Shown in pieces: positions 8,817 through 17,274 of a stretch of 64,000 nucleotides of DNA (positions are counted from its first letter, which is position 1; each line of letters starts with the position of its first letter). The stretch comes from Rhizobiaceae bacterium (lineage in GTDB: Bacteria; Pseudomonadota; Alphaproteobacteria; Rhizobiales; Rhizobiaceae). Below the pieces are notes generated by a model, which saw only the letters and a list, made by a program, of their open reading frames with translations, made no database searches and was not told the DNA's origin. The position numbers and the translations under genes are program-made. Where the stretch lies: positions 1 through 64,000 of the forward strand of contig JARGOF010000019.1 of the NCBI GenBank assembly GCA_029212415.1. The letters run 5' to 3'.

Positions 8817-9514
8817 TCGTACCCAGACGTCAAACCAGATGGCCGACGACCCATCGCCTCATATTATCACAATACCCGCCGATCAACCTTTTTGACGATG
8901 TAGCCGACCCGCATGACTGGGAATTGCTCGCGGCTGCCGAGGCGCTGACCAATCCCCGGATCTATGAGGAAATCGGCGACCTGTCGCTGGTGCCGCCCCA
9001 TCGGCGTCTTTCGGGTGAAGGCGCATCCTGGGTCATGGCTGCCTTTACCCATATCTCACCGGACAGGCAATCACGCTTCAGTGATGGTTCCTTCGGGATC
9101 TATTATGCCGGTGACAGTCTGGAAACCGCCTTTCACGAACATGCTTTTCACATGGCGCGTGAATATCGCATGACCGCACAGGCGCCCGGCTGGATCAGCG
9201 AAGTGCGACAGCTCATCGGAACCATCGATGCCGAACTGCTGGACATTGGCGGCAATGGTTTTGCCGACCTTCTGGACAGGGATGATTACACATCCGCGCA
9301 GCTTTTCGGTGCCGCACAAAAGGCCAAGGACGAAAACGGCATCCTTTATCCCAGCCAGCGGCACCCGGGCGGTTCATGCATTGCCGCACTCTTCCCGAAC
9401 GTGGTCACGCCGCCCATTCAAGGAGGGCATTACGCATATCACTGGAGCGGCAACACGATTGACTACATTCGCCGTCTGGGGGATGCGCCCGAGACTTTTG
9501 AAATCTCCCTGTGA
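8810..9514 (+). CDS. RES family NAD+-degrading toxin
   Basis: 234-aa RES-domain protein; characterised members (MbcT, RES of Xre-RES systems) deplete cellular NAD+ by phosphorolysis or glycohydrolysis. The three name-giving residues can be placed: Arg near the N-terminus (RRQTRWPTTHRL or the RRLSGEGASW segment), Glu in GIYYAGDSLETAFHEHAFH (about residue 108) with its preceding Tyr pair, and Ser in HPGGSCIAAL (about residue 190). It overlaps the antitoxin gene by 7 bases, the usual type II arrangement. The pair sits alone between an efflux operon and a sensor kinase on the opposite strand. Confidence 0.9.
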   Translation: MVIVPRRQTRWPTTHRLILSQYPPINLFDDVADPHDWELLAAAEALTNPRIYEEIGDLSLVPPHRRLSGEGASWVMAAFTHISPDRQSRFSDGSFGIYYAGDSLETAFHEHAFHMAREYRMTAQAPGWISEVRQLIGTIDAELLDIGGNGFADLLDRDDYTSAQLFGAAQKAKDENGILYPSQRHPGGSCIAALFPNVVTPPIQGGHYAYHWSGNTIDYIRRLGDAPETFEISL

Positions 9515-9625
9515 CACAGTCTTTTCAGATGTCCGTACCGGCAAGCAATGCAATCGTGTATCAACGGCCTTAACGTCACATGACCGCTGCACTGCCCGAG
9601 ATGACATGTGCAGTGATGGACCCAC

Positions 9626-11116
9626 TCATTCCAGAGTAAGGGTCAGATTTTCAAACGGTGCGGTCCAGCGGCAGACGAAGCCATCAGGATCATAACTGAC
9701 CTCCACATCTGCACTGAGGTCGGCAGACAGAACCCTTTGAATCAAATGGGAGCCAAAGCCCTTGCGTGAAGGCGGACTGACCTTGGGACCCAGCGTTTCC
9801 TGCCACTGAAAATCGAAAACGTCCGCACCATCACCCATTCGTTCGCCCCAGCTGATTTCAACCTTGCCGGTATCGTTGGACAATGCCCCATATTTGGTCG
9901 CATTTGTCGCCAGTTCATGAACAGACAGGGCGAGAGACAAGGCCTGTTTCGACCCAAGAGCTGTTTCCTGTCCGATGATGGAAATCCGCTTCGATCCGCC
10001 CAACAGGTAGGGTGCCAGTGCTTCTTCCACGACCTGCCGAATGGATGCTGTTGAATCGGGCGACGCCGTCAAAATATCATGCGCCTTGGCAAAGACCGAA
10101 AGACGCGCGTGAAAGGTTTGCAACGGAATTTCGTTGCCGGAACCACGCAATGTCTGGTTTGCAATGGCGCCGACCATGGCCAGCGTGTTCTTTACCCGAT
10201 GTTTGAGTTCACCATTGATCAGGCTCAAATGGCGCTCTGACTTCACATGGTCCGTGACATCGGTACCTTCCACGAAAATACCCGAAATACTGCCATCAGC
10301 TTCAACAATGGGCTGATAGATGAAATCCAGAAAGGCGTCCCTGGGCTGCTCATCGGATTTGTGTTTGATTCGAATGGGCGTGCGTTTGCCAATAAAGGGC
10401 TTGCCTGTTTGCAGAACCTCGTCCAGCAATTCAAAATACCCCTGCCCACCGGCCTCGGGAACAGCCTGCCGCACCGATTTCCCAATCAGCTCGCGATCCC
10501 CGATCAATTTTCGGTAGGCCGCATTGGCAAATTCGAAAACATGGTCAGGACCGCGCAGAATGGCCATGAAACTGGGTGCCTGTTCAAACAGCAATTCGAG
10601 ACGGCTGGCCTCGTTTTGCAGCGCTACCCGTGCCAGATGCTGCTCGGTTACATCGTTGCAGACAACCATGACACCACCAACGCCATCTTCAATATCAATG
10701 GGTCCGTAGCTATAGGTCCACCAGACATTTTCCTTGCGCCCATGACGGGTAACCGGCACGAGGCGGTCCTCATCCCAGGTCGATCCTTTGCCTGACATCA
10801 CATAGTCGATTTGCGGGCCGATAATAGGCCAGATTTCTTCCCAACACTCCCTGCCCCGATCTCCCAGAGCGCTCGGATGACGCTCGGGGCCCATGGTTTC
10901 AGCATAGGCATCATTGTAGAACTGGATAAGCTCCGGACCCCAGAAAATGAACATTGGATGGCGTGTGTTCAAAATGAGCCGGACCGTAACCCGCAGGCTT
11001 TGCGGCCATTGACCGGGATCGCCAAGCGGGGTTTTCGACCAGTCATGCGCTCGTATCAACGCACCCATCTCTCCACCATGGGCGAGAAAATCAAATTTAT
11101 TGTTTGAAATATTCAT
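9626..11116 (-). CDS. HWE-family sensor histidine kinase with PAS domains
   Basis: 496-aa soluble sensor kinase. An N-terminal PAS-like region (about 30-160), a second PAS (about 172-290) and a C-terminal HWE kinase core. H-box ELKHRVKN with phospho-acceptor H306; N-box HELATNATKYG with N405; the WxE motif as WQE at 438-440; a G-box in KGFGSHLIQRVL. HWE kinases in rhizobia often act in the general stress response or light/redox sensing; a LOV-type Cys motif was not seen. No transmembrane segment is evident. Start at ATG 11116 is decided by AGGA 7 bases upstream; an in-frame ATG at 11146 has only a weak site. No response-regulator gene is adjacent, so it is an orphan kinase. Confidence 0.9.
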   Translation of the reverse strand: MNISNNKFDFLAHGGEMGALIRAHDWSKTPLGDPGQWPQSLRVTVRLILNTRHPMFIFWGPELIQFYNDAYAETMGPERHPSALGDRGRECWEEIWPIIGPQIDYVMSGKGSTWDEDRLVPVTRHGRKENVWWTYSYGPIDIEDGVGGVMVVCNDVTEQHLARVALQNEASRLELLFEQAPSFMAILRGPDHVFEFANAAYRKLIGDRELIGKSVRQAVPEAGGQGYFELLDEVLQTGKPFIGKRTPIRIKHKSDEQPRDAFLDFIYQPIVEADGSISGIFVEGTDVTDHVKSERHLSLINGELKHRVKNTLAMVGAIANQTLRGSGNEIPLQTFHARLSVFAKAHDILTASPDSTASIRQVVEEALAPYLLGGSKRISIIGQETALGSKQALSLALSVHELATNATKYGALSNDTGKVEISWGERMGDGADVFDFQWQETLGPKVSPPSRKGFGSHLIQRVLSADLSADVEVSYDPDGFVCRWTAPFENLTLTLE

Positions 11117-11204
11117 GACCAATCCTAATACACGATTGGTTTTCATACACCACCGTATTTGTCGGTTCGCGCATATATTGAAACAGGGATCTTTTGTCCC
11201 GCCG

Positions 11205-11660
11205 TCAATCCCCCTTCAGGCACGACACAGGGCCAACCGATGCGGGATCGGACTTCAGTTCCAGTAACAGGAGTACGCGCAATATGTGACTTGTCGGCAG
11301 ACCACATTGCATGGCTTTGGCCGTGGTCCGCAATTGCCACAAATCAATGGTGTCGAAAGCGTCAAACAGCGCCGCTCCCCGCTCGACCAGATGCGGCTGC
11401 TCGATCAACAGCGCAGAAACGGCTCCCATTGTGTCGCCGTATAATTGTTTGTCGTTGCCTTGCGATTCAACAATCAAACGCAAAACCAGGTCGAGATGCG
11501 CCTCACCAAATGTTCTGCCGATGCGCCGCAGCGTTGCCGGCGCGTAACAGGCGCGGGCGTCGCGTATTTTTGCATAGTGACGCGAACCATCAGACAGGCG
11601 AACGCCGCATTGACGCGCGACCTTGTGAATATCGCATGGATGCCGTTTGATCGTCTTCAA
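11205..11660 (-). CDS. Hypothetical protein, third gene of the S24-repressor-linked operon
   Basis: 151-aa protein of unknown function, not recognised. It is mainly helical, basic in its first third (MKTIKRHPCDIHKVARQCGV, RHYAKIRDARAC) and has two adjacent Cys-containing regions. No membrane segment or signal peptide. Its ATG (11660-11658) overlaps the stop of the preceding HTH gene by an ATGA junction, so the two are translationally coupled. Together with that gene and the 119-aa gene upstream it forms a presumed operon running away from the XRE/S24 repressor at 12621. The organisation resembles the early region of a phage or integrative element, but no integrase or structural gene is nearby. 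Confidence 0.65.
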   Translation of the reverse strand: MKTIKRHPCDIHKVARQCGVRLSDGSRHYAKIRDARACYAPATLRRIGRTFGEAHLDLVLRLIVESQGNDKQLYGDTMGAVSALLIEQPHLVERGAALFDAFDTIDLWQLRTTAKAMQCGLPTSHILRVLLLLELKSDPASVGPVSCLKGD

Positions 11661-12058
11661 CCCAGCAGCCCCAACCGGCCCGCCGCCTCACGGCAACTCA
11701 TTCCCGCAATGAGATATTGGATATATTGATGCTCGAGGGACCGGGGCACGTCAAAACCGCGCCGTATTCTTTTATAGGCGATGAGATGCTGACCACAGGA
11801 CGATGAAGGCCTGTTTCCGGATGTCGTTTTTGCCGGCATGGCAAGCTGCCCCTTGCGCACATTGTGGCGGCTGGCCAGCTTGCGGATATAGGTATCATCA
11901 ACGCAAAACTGATCGGCCAGATCTGACGTATTCTGTCCTGCTGCATAAAGCTGCAGCATTGTTTCCTTTTGCTGCAGGTCGAGGCGGCTGCGCCTGCCGC
12001 GTGGTTTGCCTTTTTTGTCCAGTATGAATACGGGCGAATGGTTGGTTTGATCTGTCAT
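11657..12058 (-). CDS. Small helix-turn-helix protein (resolvase/transposase-type HTH)
   Basis: 133-aa protein. A Hin/resolvase-like HTH is visible at about residues 27-60 (QQKETMLQLYAAGQNTSDLA, then FCVDDTYIRKLASRHNV), preceded by an Arg-rich KGKPRGRRSRLD stretch. The C-terminal part contains a second helical segment (QYIQYLIAGMSCREAAGRLG) that reads like another HTH. Probably DNA-binding. ATG at 12058 begins the conserved-looking MTDQTNHSP; the frame continues upstream to 12331 but without protein-like character. Overlaps the next gene by 4 bases. Likely transcribed from the operator-controlled promoter at about 12520. Confidence 0.6.
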   Translation of the reverse strand: MTDQTNHSPVFILDKKGKPRGRRSRLDLQQKETMLQLYAAGQNTSDLADQFCVDDTYIRKLASRHNVRKGQLAMPAKTTSGNRPSSSCGQHLIAYKRIRRGFDVPRSLEHQYIQYLIAGMSCREAAGRLGLLG

Positions 12059-12116
12059 GGCAAGACCTGTCCGGATTGCTGGGTTCTGGTTCTCATTGAA
12101 AGGCTTGGCTTGTGTC

Positions 12117-12476
12117 TCAGGGATCGCAAAGGCGATCCGGCCGCATGTCGGAAGGACCATCCAAAAGGGTGACGCGGGCAACTGAAACGCGCTTGTGTCC
12201 CCATTCACTGTCGCCATTGCCCGATGTCGGCTCACCAAAATCAACGACGCGGCGCCACACCCGTTCAATTCCCAGCTCTCGGGCTTCCTGACGCGGTGCC
12301 ACACGATCCCACGGGTGCCCAACCAAATCATTTGTTCTTGTTTTGTTCTCTTTTTGATTGACCGTTAGAAGCGACAGGGAATATCTTTCAAAAGCGGCAC
12401 ACTGCGCGATGTCGTCATGGTAATTTTCGGTACTTGTGGGCTGGCTTGCAATCCGGTTCGTGGCGCGGTCAGACAT
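12117..12476 (-). CDS. Hypothetical protein, first gene of the S24-repressor-linked operon
   Basis: Predicted 119-aa protein (start MSDRATNRIASQP) of unknown function, charged and without membrane segment. Supported by its position: the ATG at 12476 lies about 50 bases downstream of the operator centre at 12529, divergent from the XRE/S24 repressor gene, with GAAAGTGA as a modest ribosome-binding site. The C-terminal third (after WRRVVDFGEP) has odd composition, so the true end or even the reality of the gene is less sure. It is 58 bp upstream of the HTH gene on the same strand. Confidence 0.45.
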   Translation of the reverse strand: MSDRATNRIASQPTSTENYHDDIAQCAAFERYSLSLLTVNQKENKTRTNDLVGHPWDRVAPRQEARELGIERVWRRVVDFGEPTSGNGDSEWGHKRVSVARVTLLDGPSDMRPDRLCDP

Positions 12477-12521
12477 GGCGGTCACTTTCAAAAACGAGCG
12501 ATTGAAGGATGTTTGCAAATT

Positions 12522-12566
12522 ATTCCATTTTGGTATATACGTCAATGCAATATACCACTTTGGTCT
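12522..12566. promoter_or_regulatory. Tandem operators O1/O2 between the unknown operon and the XRE/S24 repressor
   Basis: Two related 15-bp elements: ATTCCATTTTGGTAT at 12522-12536 and ATACCACTTTGGTCT at 12552-12566. Both share the core CCA-N3-TGG and their centres are 30 bp apart, about three helical turns, as in cooperative repressor binding. They lie in the 144-bp divergent promoter region. A third copy, a perfect palindrome (ATACCATTTTGGTAT), occurs at 53562-53576. Binding by the adjacent XRE/S24 protein is inferred from proximity. Confidence 0.7.
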
Positions 12567-12620
12567 ATTTTTGGCGTGTCCACCTGTGGACAATGACACC
12601 TTGAACAAAACGGATCTGCC

Positions 12621-13316
12621 ATGAGCACAATCAGGAAACTGCGGGAGATGCTGGGGTTGACCCAGGCCCAACTGGCGAAAAATGTCGCCACGTCACAGCC
12701 GCAGATCAGACGGCTTGAGGCCGGCGAACGGCAATTGACCAAGGATTGGGCCGAACGGCTTGCCCCTCACCTCGGCACGACGGCATCCGAGTTGATGTTC
12801 GGTGAGGAACCACCTGCCCTGCCCGATAAACCGGCCTTGAAAACCAGCCAACCTGCCCTTCAGAAGTCTGCCAATCCGGTACCGGCGAATGCACGTCTGG
12901 GAGAACTCTTGCCCGAGTTGCATGCAAAACTGCCTGTCTATGGTCAGGCCGTTGGCGGTATCGATGGAGAGTTTGTCATGAACGGCGAGCGTCTGGAGGA
13001 TGTGTTTTCACCCCCCAGTCTGTCAGCCGTTATCGGTGCCTATGCGGTTTATGTGTCCGGCGAATCCATGGAACCACGTTATTTTGATGGTGAGATCGTT
13101 TATGTGAATCCGGCCAAGCGGGTTCGTCGCGGTGATTTCGTCGTTGCGCAAATCCAGTCGGAAGAACACGGCTCCAAACTGGCTTACGTCAAACGTTTCG
13201 TGCGGTGGAATTCAACGGAACTGGTGCTCTCTCAGTACAATCCGGAAAAAGAACTCCGCTTTCAGGCAAACCATGTCGTGTCGGTGCATCTGGCAGTCAT
13301 GGGCGGAGCCGTTTAG
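12621..13316 (+). CDS. XRE-family repressor with S24/LexA-like peptidase domain
   Basis: 231-aa CI-like regulator. The N-terminal XRE HTH spans residues 1-58 (LTQAQLAKNVATSQPQIRRL), followed by a Pro/Lys-rich linker, then an S24 domain from about 100. The catalytic Ser is S149 in SGESMEPRYFDGE and the Lys is K191 in LAYVKRF, so the Ser-Lys dyad is intact. The expected Ala-Gly cleavage dipeptide is not plain; the hinge reads YGQAVGG. Family members act as phage or stress repressors that respond to RecA-ssDNA or other signals. ATG at 12621 has GGAT upstream. It faces a divergent small-gene operon across the O1/O2 operators, which implies autoregulation and control of that operon. Confidence 0.9.
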   Translation: MSTIRKLREMLGLTQAQLAKNVATSQPQIRRLEAGERQLTKDWAERLAPHLGTTASELMFGEEPPALPDKPALKTSQPALQKSANPVPANARLGELLPELHAKLPVYGQAVGGIDGEFVMNGERLEDVFSPPSLSAVIGAYAVYVSGESMEPRYFDGEIVYVNPAKRVRRGDFVVAQIQSEEHGSKLAYVKRFVRWNSTELVLSQYNPEKELRFQANHVVSVHLAVMGGAV

Positions 13317-13425
13317 TTAACATTCAAGTGATATTGAATGATGCAATCAAGCCGGATACAACTTGTGGTTCCGCCATCCGTTTTGTCCCCGCGATCGATG
13401 TGGCGCTCGCCACGGAGAACCGTTC

Positions 13426-14319
13426 ATGCCGATCATTGCCGCTGCAGCAGCTCTTGGCGCTTCCTTTTGTTGGGCGGCAGGGGCGTTGTTGGCCCACCGA
13501 CCGGCAACATTGCTCGGCTCATTTGGCCTGGCGCGAATGCAATTGGTCTGGGCGGCTGCGATCCTTGTCATCATCGTGACACTCCAAAACGGCTGGCAGA
13601 GTGTTGTCTGGTCACAGTGGCCTGCCTTTGTCATCACCAGTTTCATCGGCGTCGTCGGAGCCAATCTTGCCATGTTCGCGTGCCTGCGCCGCGGCGGCCC
13701 GAGGCGCGCGCAATTGATCGTCTCGATGAATGCCCCCATCGCCGCTGTGCTGGGCTACGTTTTCCTTGGAGAAATCATCACCGGTCAGAAACTCTATGGC
13801 GGCGCCATGGCCCTGACAGGCATGATATTGGCCATTTTGTTTGGGGGAAATTCCAACGACAAGATGGAAGACATCCATGGATCAACCGCCCTTATGATTG
13901 GCTTCGGATTGTGTGCTGCTGCGGGCAACGCCATAGGGCTTGTCATACTCAAGCCCGCCATGCTGGCCGGAACCGACCCCATTGCCGTCAACGCTTTGCG
14001 AACCGCTGGTGGCGCATTGATCGTGGCGACCCTGGCGCTGATCCCCATAGGGGCGTTCGCCCCCGTCATCCTCAAACCGGGCGCCGGCCTGAGACTCCAT
14101 GCCATCGCGCCGGGAATTCTGGGATATGTCATCGCCGTCAGTCTGCAGCTCTACGCCGTGCGCTGGCTGGATACGGGCATCGCGGTGGTTCTGGGATCTG
14201 CCGCACCCGTTATCATGCTGCCGATGATCTGGATGCTCACCGGAAAAAGGCCGCGCGCGCTGGCATGGTTCGGCGCGCTTCTGGCCTTGGCAGGCACCAG
14301 CCTGATCCTGACACATTGA
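13426..14319 (+). CDS. DMT-superfamily transporter (EamA domains)
   Basis: Inner-membrane protein of 297 aa with about ten transmembrane helices arranged as two EamA repeats (about residues 3-130 and 150-295). The family exports or imports metabolites such as amino acids, nucleosides or choline; the substrate cannot be predicted. Signature-like segments are ALGASFCWAAGALL at the N-terminus and YAVRWLDTGIAVVLGSAAPVIMLP in the second repeat. Start ATG at 13426 has GGAG 8 bases upstream; the in-frame extension from 13363 is rejected. It lies 109 bp after the S24 repressor on the same strand but there is no reason to link their functions. Confidence 0.88.
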   Translation: MPIIAAAAALGASFCWAAGALLAHRPATLLGSFGLARMQLVWAAAILVIIVTLQNGWQSVVWSQWPAFVITSFIGVVGANLAMFACLRRGGPRRAQLIVSMNAPIAAVLGYVFLGEIITGQKLYGGAMALTGMILAILFGGNSNDKMEDIHGSTALMIGFGLCAAAGNAIGLVILKPAMLAGTDPIAVNALRTAGGALIVATLALIPIGAFAPVILKPGAGLRLHAIAPGILGYVIAVSLQLYAVRWLDTGIAVVLGSAAPVIMLPMIWMLTGKRPRALAWFGALLALAGTSLILTH

Positions 14320-14469
14320 GAGCCAAGTCTGCCTCAGACTCCAGAGGAAGTGCCCGTTTTGCTGCCGAGCGCATGTAAACTGGGTGTTTTATGGTAAAAT
14401 AGGGATGAAACTGGGAGGCAATCTGCCGTTTTACTAATCGCAAGCTTTGGTAGCAATCTTGGCAAGCAT

Positions 14470-15108
14470 CTATTTGTTGTGCAGATCTAAATTATGTTCT
14501 TCATATTCGATCAGCTGAAGTACTAACCCGATGTCTGGGTCATCGGCTTGTATCTCAATCTGCAGCCGTGCCTCAATTGCCCTAAGCGTTGGCACTATGC
14601 CCTGTACTGCATCTCTAACTGGATGTAGTATGTAGAGAATGCTATACGAATAATCCCGTATTTCGTCTTCTTGCATTCGTGGCATCCACCATCGAATAGC
14701 TCGGACGTTCTTATGGAAAGAGGTAATAGAAATAACATCTTGAGCCGGTAGCAAACCAAGTTTTCCAGAGAGGGCATCGAAGAGCTTGGGTTCAGAAATT
14801 GGGTTCTCATCTACGTACAATTGATCGAACGATGTAGTCATCGAATTACCCATACCGATCCTTGCAGCGACGTTGCCTGCACGCGCAAGTTCTTGTCTTA
14901 GCAACAGCATTTCGCCATATAATGCTGCAGCGACAGTATTTGCCTCCTGCGCCCTAAGGCGTTCATCGCGTCTTCGGTTAAGACAGTAATTAAAAAGCGC
15001 ACCGACTATTAGTGCTAGAACAGCAAATATGAATGAAAAAAATGTTCCCACGAAGGATGCTGATCCGCTGCCAAGGCCATCCAACCAGTCAAACAATGTG
15101 TTTAACAA
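14470..15108 (-). CDS. Hypothetical membrane-anchored protein in an AT-rich patch
   Basis: 212-aa protein, not recognised. One strong N-terminal transmembrane helix (about residues 17-42, SASFVGTFFSFIFAVLALIV) followed by a basic CLNRRRDER cytoplasmic boundary and a long helical domain (LRAQEANTVAAALYGEMLLLRQELARAG). The DNA of this gene is clearly richer in A and T than its neighbours, including the use of rare AT-ending codons, which points to recent horizontal acquisition. Preceded by a possible small gene at 15102-15464 whose end overlaps its start by 7 bases. Such one-TM helical proteins occur in phage-defence and plasmid regions, but no function is claimed. Confidence 0.7.
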   Translation of the reverse strand: MLNTLFDWLDGLGSGSASFVGTFFSFIFAVLALIVGALFNYCLNRRRDERLRAQEANTVAAALYGEMLLLRQELARAGNVAARIGMGNSMTTSFDQLYVDENPISEPKLFDALSGKLGLLPAQDVISITSFHKNVRAIRWWMPRMQEDEIRDYSYSILYILHPVRDAVQGIVPTLRAIEARLQIEIQADDPDIGLVLQLIEYEEHNLDLHNK

Positions 15109-15464
15109 TGTCGCCTCCCGTTAGAGTCAGCAATTTTTAAATTGCATGGAGAAGTCACATTTATTAATCTAAGCTTGGACAAACAAGGAGCTTTACAGTT
15201 TATAGCTCCACGGCATCCAAATCGAATGTGATTTGATTTGGACATTTCTCCCGTCGTTTTTATTTTGACAAAAATGGGCAATGGTTGTCTGACCAACGGA
15301 TCAATACAAATTCCGAAATATCCACATCGCGCATTTGGCCAAGTGCTCAGTCCGGCCAGTGGCTTCCTATTCACCCATGAAGTAAAAATATCAAAACCTC
15401 TCTCAATTTCTTCAAATTGAATTACAGGAATACTAGGGACCTCAAAACAGTTCATGTCTTCCAA
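15102..15464 (-). CDS. Possible small hypothetical protein in the same AT-rich patch
   Basis: 120-aa frame whose first 75 residues look like a real protein (FEVPSIPVIQFEEIERGFDI, VNRKPLAGLSTWPNARCGYFG, PLPIFVKIKTTGE), while the last 45 are less so. It overlaps the start of the 212-aa membrane gene by 7 bases. No good ribosome-binding site was identified. It may be the end-truncated remnant of a longer gene brought in with its neighbour. Not recognised. Confidence 0.35.
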   Translation of the reverse strand: MEDMNCFEVPSIPVIQFEEIERGFDIFTSWVNRKPLAGLSTWPNARCGYFGICIDPLVRQPLPIFVKIKTTGEMSKSNHIRFGCRGAINCKAPCLSKLRLINVTSPCNLKIADSNGRRHC

Positions 15465-15476
15465 TTGCTGATAGCC

Positions 15477-17045
15477 TCAGAAATCAGTAGCCACGCCACC
15501 TTCCCGCTTGCGTCGTTCCACAAACTCGCGCAGTTCTTCAGCCACGGCTGAATCGAGAACCGGTGGCTCATATTCAGCCAGCCGCTGCTTCCAGATACCA
15601 TTGGCCTTTTGCATGGCGGTCGGTTCGCCTGCTTCCTGCCAGCTTTCGTAATTACGCCAGTCGCTGAGGATCGGCGCATAGAAAGCATCCTTGTAGCGCT
15701 CCTGGGTGTGGGCGGTTCCGAAAAAATGGCCACCCGGCCCGACATCGGCAATGGCATCGACACCCAGTTCCGCATCATCAAATTTCAACGGCTTCAGGAA
15801 TTCGGCAACCATCTGCAAAAGATCGATGTCGAGGATGAGTTTTTCATAGGAGCAGCACAAACCGCCTTCCATCCAGCCGGCACCATGCATCAACATGTGC
15901 CCGCCGCTGTTGACGGCACCCCAGAGGGAAAAGACCGATTCATAGGCGGCCTGGGCATCCACGGTATTGGCCGCACACACATTGGACGTCCGGTAAGGGA
16001 TACCGTAACGGCGAGCCAGTTGCCCGCCAATATGCTGCGCCTTCATATATTCCGGCGTACCGAAGGCCGGGGAGCCGGATTTCATGTCAACATTGGAGGT
16101 GAAGCCGCCATACATGGCCGGGGTGCCGGGATTGACCATCTGGCTGAAGGCCAATGCCGCCAGCGCTTCAGCATTTTGCAGCACCAATGCGCCGGGGATT
16201 GTCACGGGCGCCATGGCGCCGGACAGCGTGAACGGCGTAATGACGACAGGCTGGCCCATCGTGGCCATGTCGATAACGCCCTGCATCATCGGAATATCGA
16301 GTTGCAAGGGCGAATTGGTATTGATGATGGTGAAAAGCGATGGCTGCCGGCGCAATTCGTCCTGCGTCAGCCCATGGGCGATGCGGGTCATTTCCAGCGC
16401 ATCGGCAATGCGGTCCTGACCAAGCGAATAGGCATGATAGACCTTGTCGGTCAGCGTGATGAAATCGGAAATGCAATCGAGATGGCGAATAGAGGGATGG
16501 ACATCCGTTGGTTCGACCGGATAGCCGCCGAGTGCCTGGATGATCGGGTGAATTTGCGCCAGTTTCAAAAAATTGCGGAAGTCATCCTGTGTGCCGCTTC
16601 GTCTCCCGTGATCGAGGCTGGAGGAATTGGGCGCGCTTGCCATCATGCAGAAAATCATTTCATTGCCGCCCACCGTCAGATTGTGGGCCGGATTTCTGGC
16701 ATGCAGGGTAAATTTTGATGGAATGTTCGATATGCACTGCATGATCAGTGCCGGGTCAAATCGAACCCGCGTCTCACCGGGCATCACATCAGCGCCGGCT
16801 TGCTTCATGATGGCACGCGCACCATCGTGCAGAACATTGATGCCTGTTTCACTCAGGACGCGCATGGACGCGTCATGAATTTGCTGAACAGCTTCCTGGG
16901 ATGCAAGATCAATGGGTGGATAGGAGCGCACGGATTGACCAAAAGGCCGGATCGCTGCAATGCCACCGCGCTTTGCTTCTCGGCCGCCACGGCGACGCGT
17001 TGCGCTGACTGCGGCGCCCAATACCCCGGGAGAAAGTGTCGTCAT
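15477..17045 (-). CDS. Trimethylamine methyltransferase (MttB)-superfamily protein, non-pyrrolysine type
   Basis: 522-aa TIM-barrel methyltransferase of the MttB superfamily. Archaeal MttB reads an in-frame amber codon as pyrrolysine; here the frame is open throughout, so this is the non-Pyl branch, whose studied members (for example MtgB) demethylate glycine betaine or other quaternary amines onto a corrinoid protein. Family segments seen: IHDASMRVLSETGINVLHDG, NEMIFCMMASAPN, INTNSPLQLD, VNPGTPAMYGGFTSNVDMKSG and ADVGPGGHFFGTAHT. ATG at 17045 is fixed by GGAGGT 7 bases upstream; a TTG two codons earlier is less likely. No corrinoid-protein gene is adjacent. A LysR regulator of the same orientation precedes it, 229 bp away, and may control it. 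Confidence 0.9.
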   Translation of the reverse strand: MTTLSPGVLGAAVSATRRRGGREAKRGGIAAIRPFGQSVRSYPPIDLASQEAVQQIHDASMRVLSETGINVLHDGARAIMKQAGADVMPGETRVRFDPALIMQCISNIPSKFTLHARNPAHNLTVGGNEMIFCMMASAPNSSSLDHGRRSGTQDDFRNFLKLAQIHPIIQALGGYPVEPTDVHPSIRHLDCISDFITLTDKVYHAYSLGQDRIADALEMTRIAHGLTQDELRRQPSLFTIINTNSPLQLDIPMMQGVIDMATMGQPVVITPFTLSGAMAPVTIPGALVLQNAEALAALAFSQMVNPGTPAMYGGFTSNVDMKSGSPAFGTPEYMKAQHIGGQLARRYGIPYRTSNVCAANTVDAQAAYESVFSLWGAVNSGGHMLMHGAGWMEGGLCCSYEKLILDIDLLQMVAEFLKPLKFDDAELGVDAIADVGPGGHFFGTAHTQERYKDAFYAPILSDWRNYESWQEAGEPTAMQKANGIWKQRLAEYEPPVLDSAVAEELREFVERRKREGGVATDF

Positions 17046-17274
17046 GCTCAAGACCTCCAGTTATGCAAATTCGCAAATGCAGGTTGGTCTTTCCAGCCTG
17101 TTCATCGCCGGGTAACTCATATACGCACTGAAAATATTCAGGCTTTAACCGGTGTGTCAGAACGTCTGTGATGTCAATACGTCGCTTATCCACACAGGCA
17201 CTTTAATGCTACCCGCGCACCCTTGAGGCCGCTGATACAGAGGCCTGGACAATATATGTACCATGATCAAATGG

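Noticed and set aside
15609-16718. 369-aa plus-strand frame opposite MttB
   Set aside because: Antisense shadow; the minus-strand protein is a clear full-length MttB homologue.
17252-17272. ACCATGATCAAATGGT inverted repeat after the LysR gene
   Set aside because: Short arms, no T-tract and no promoter; possibly chance.
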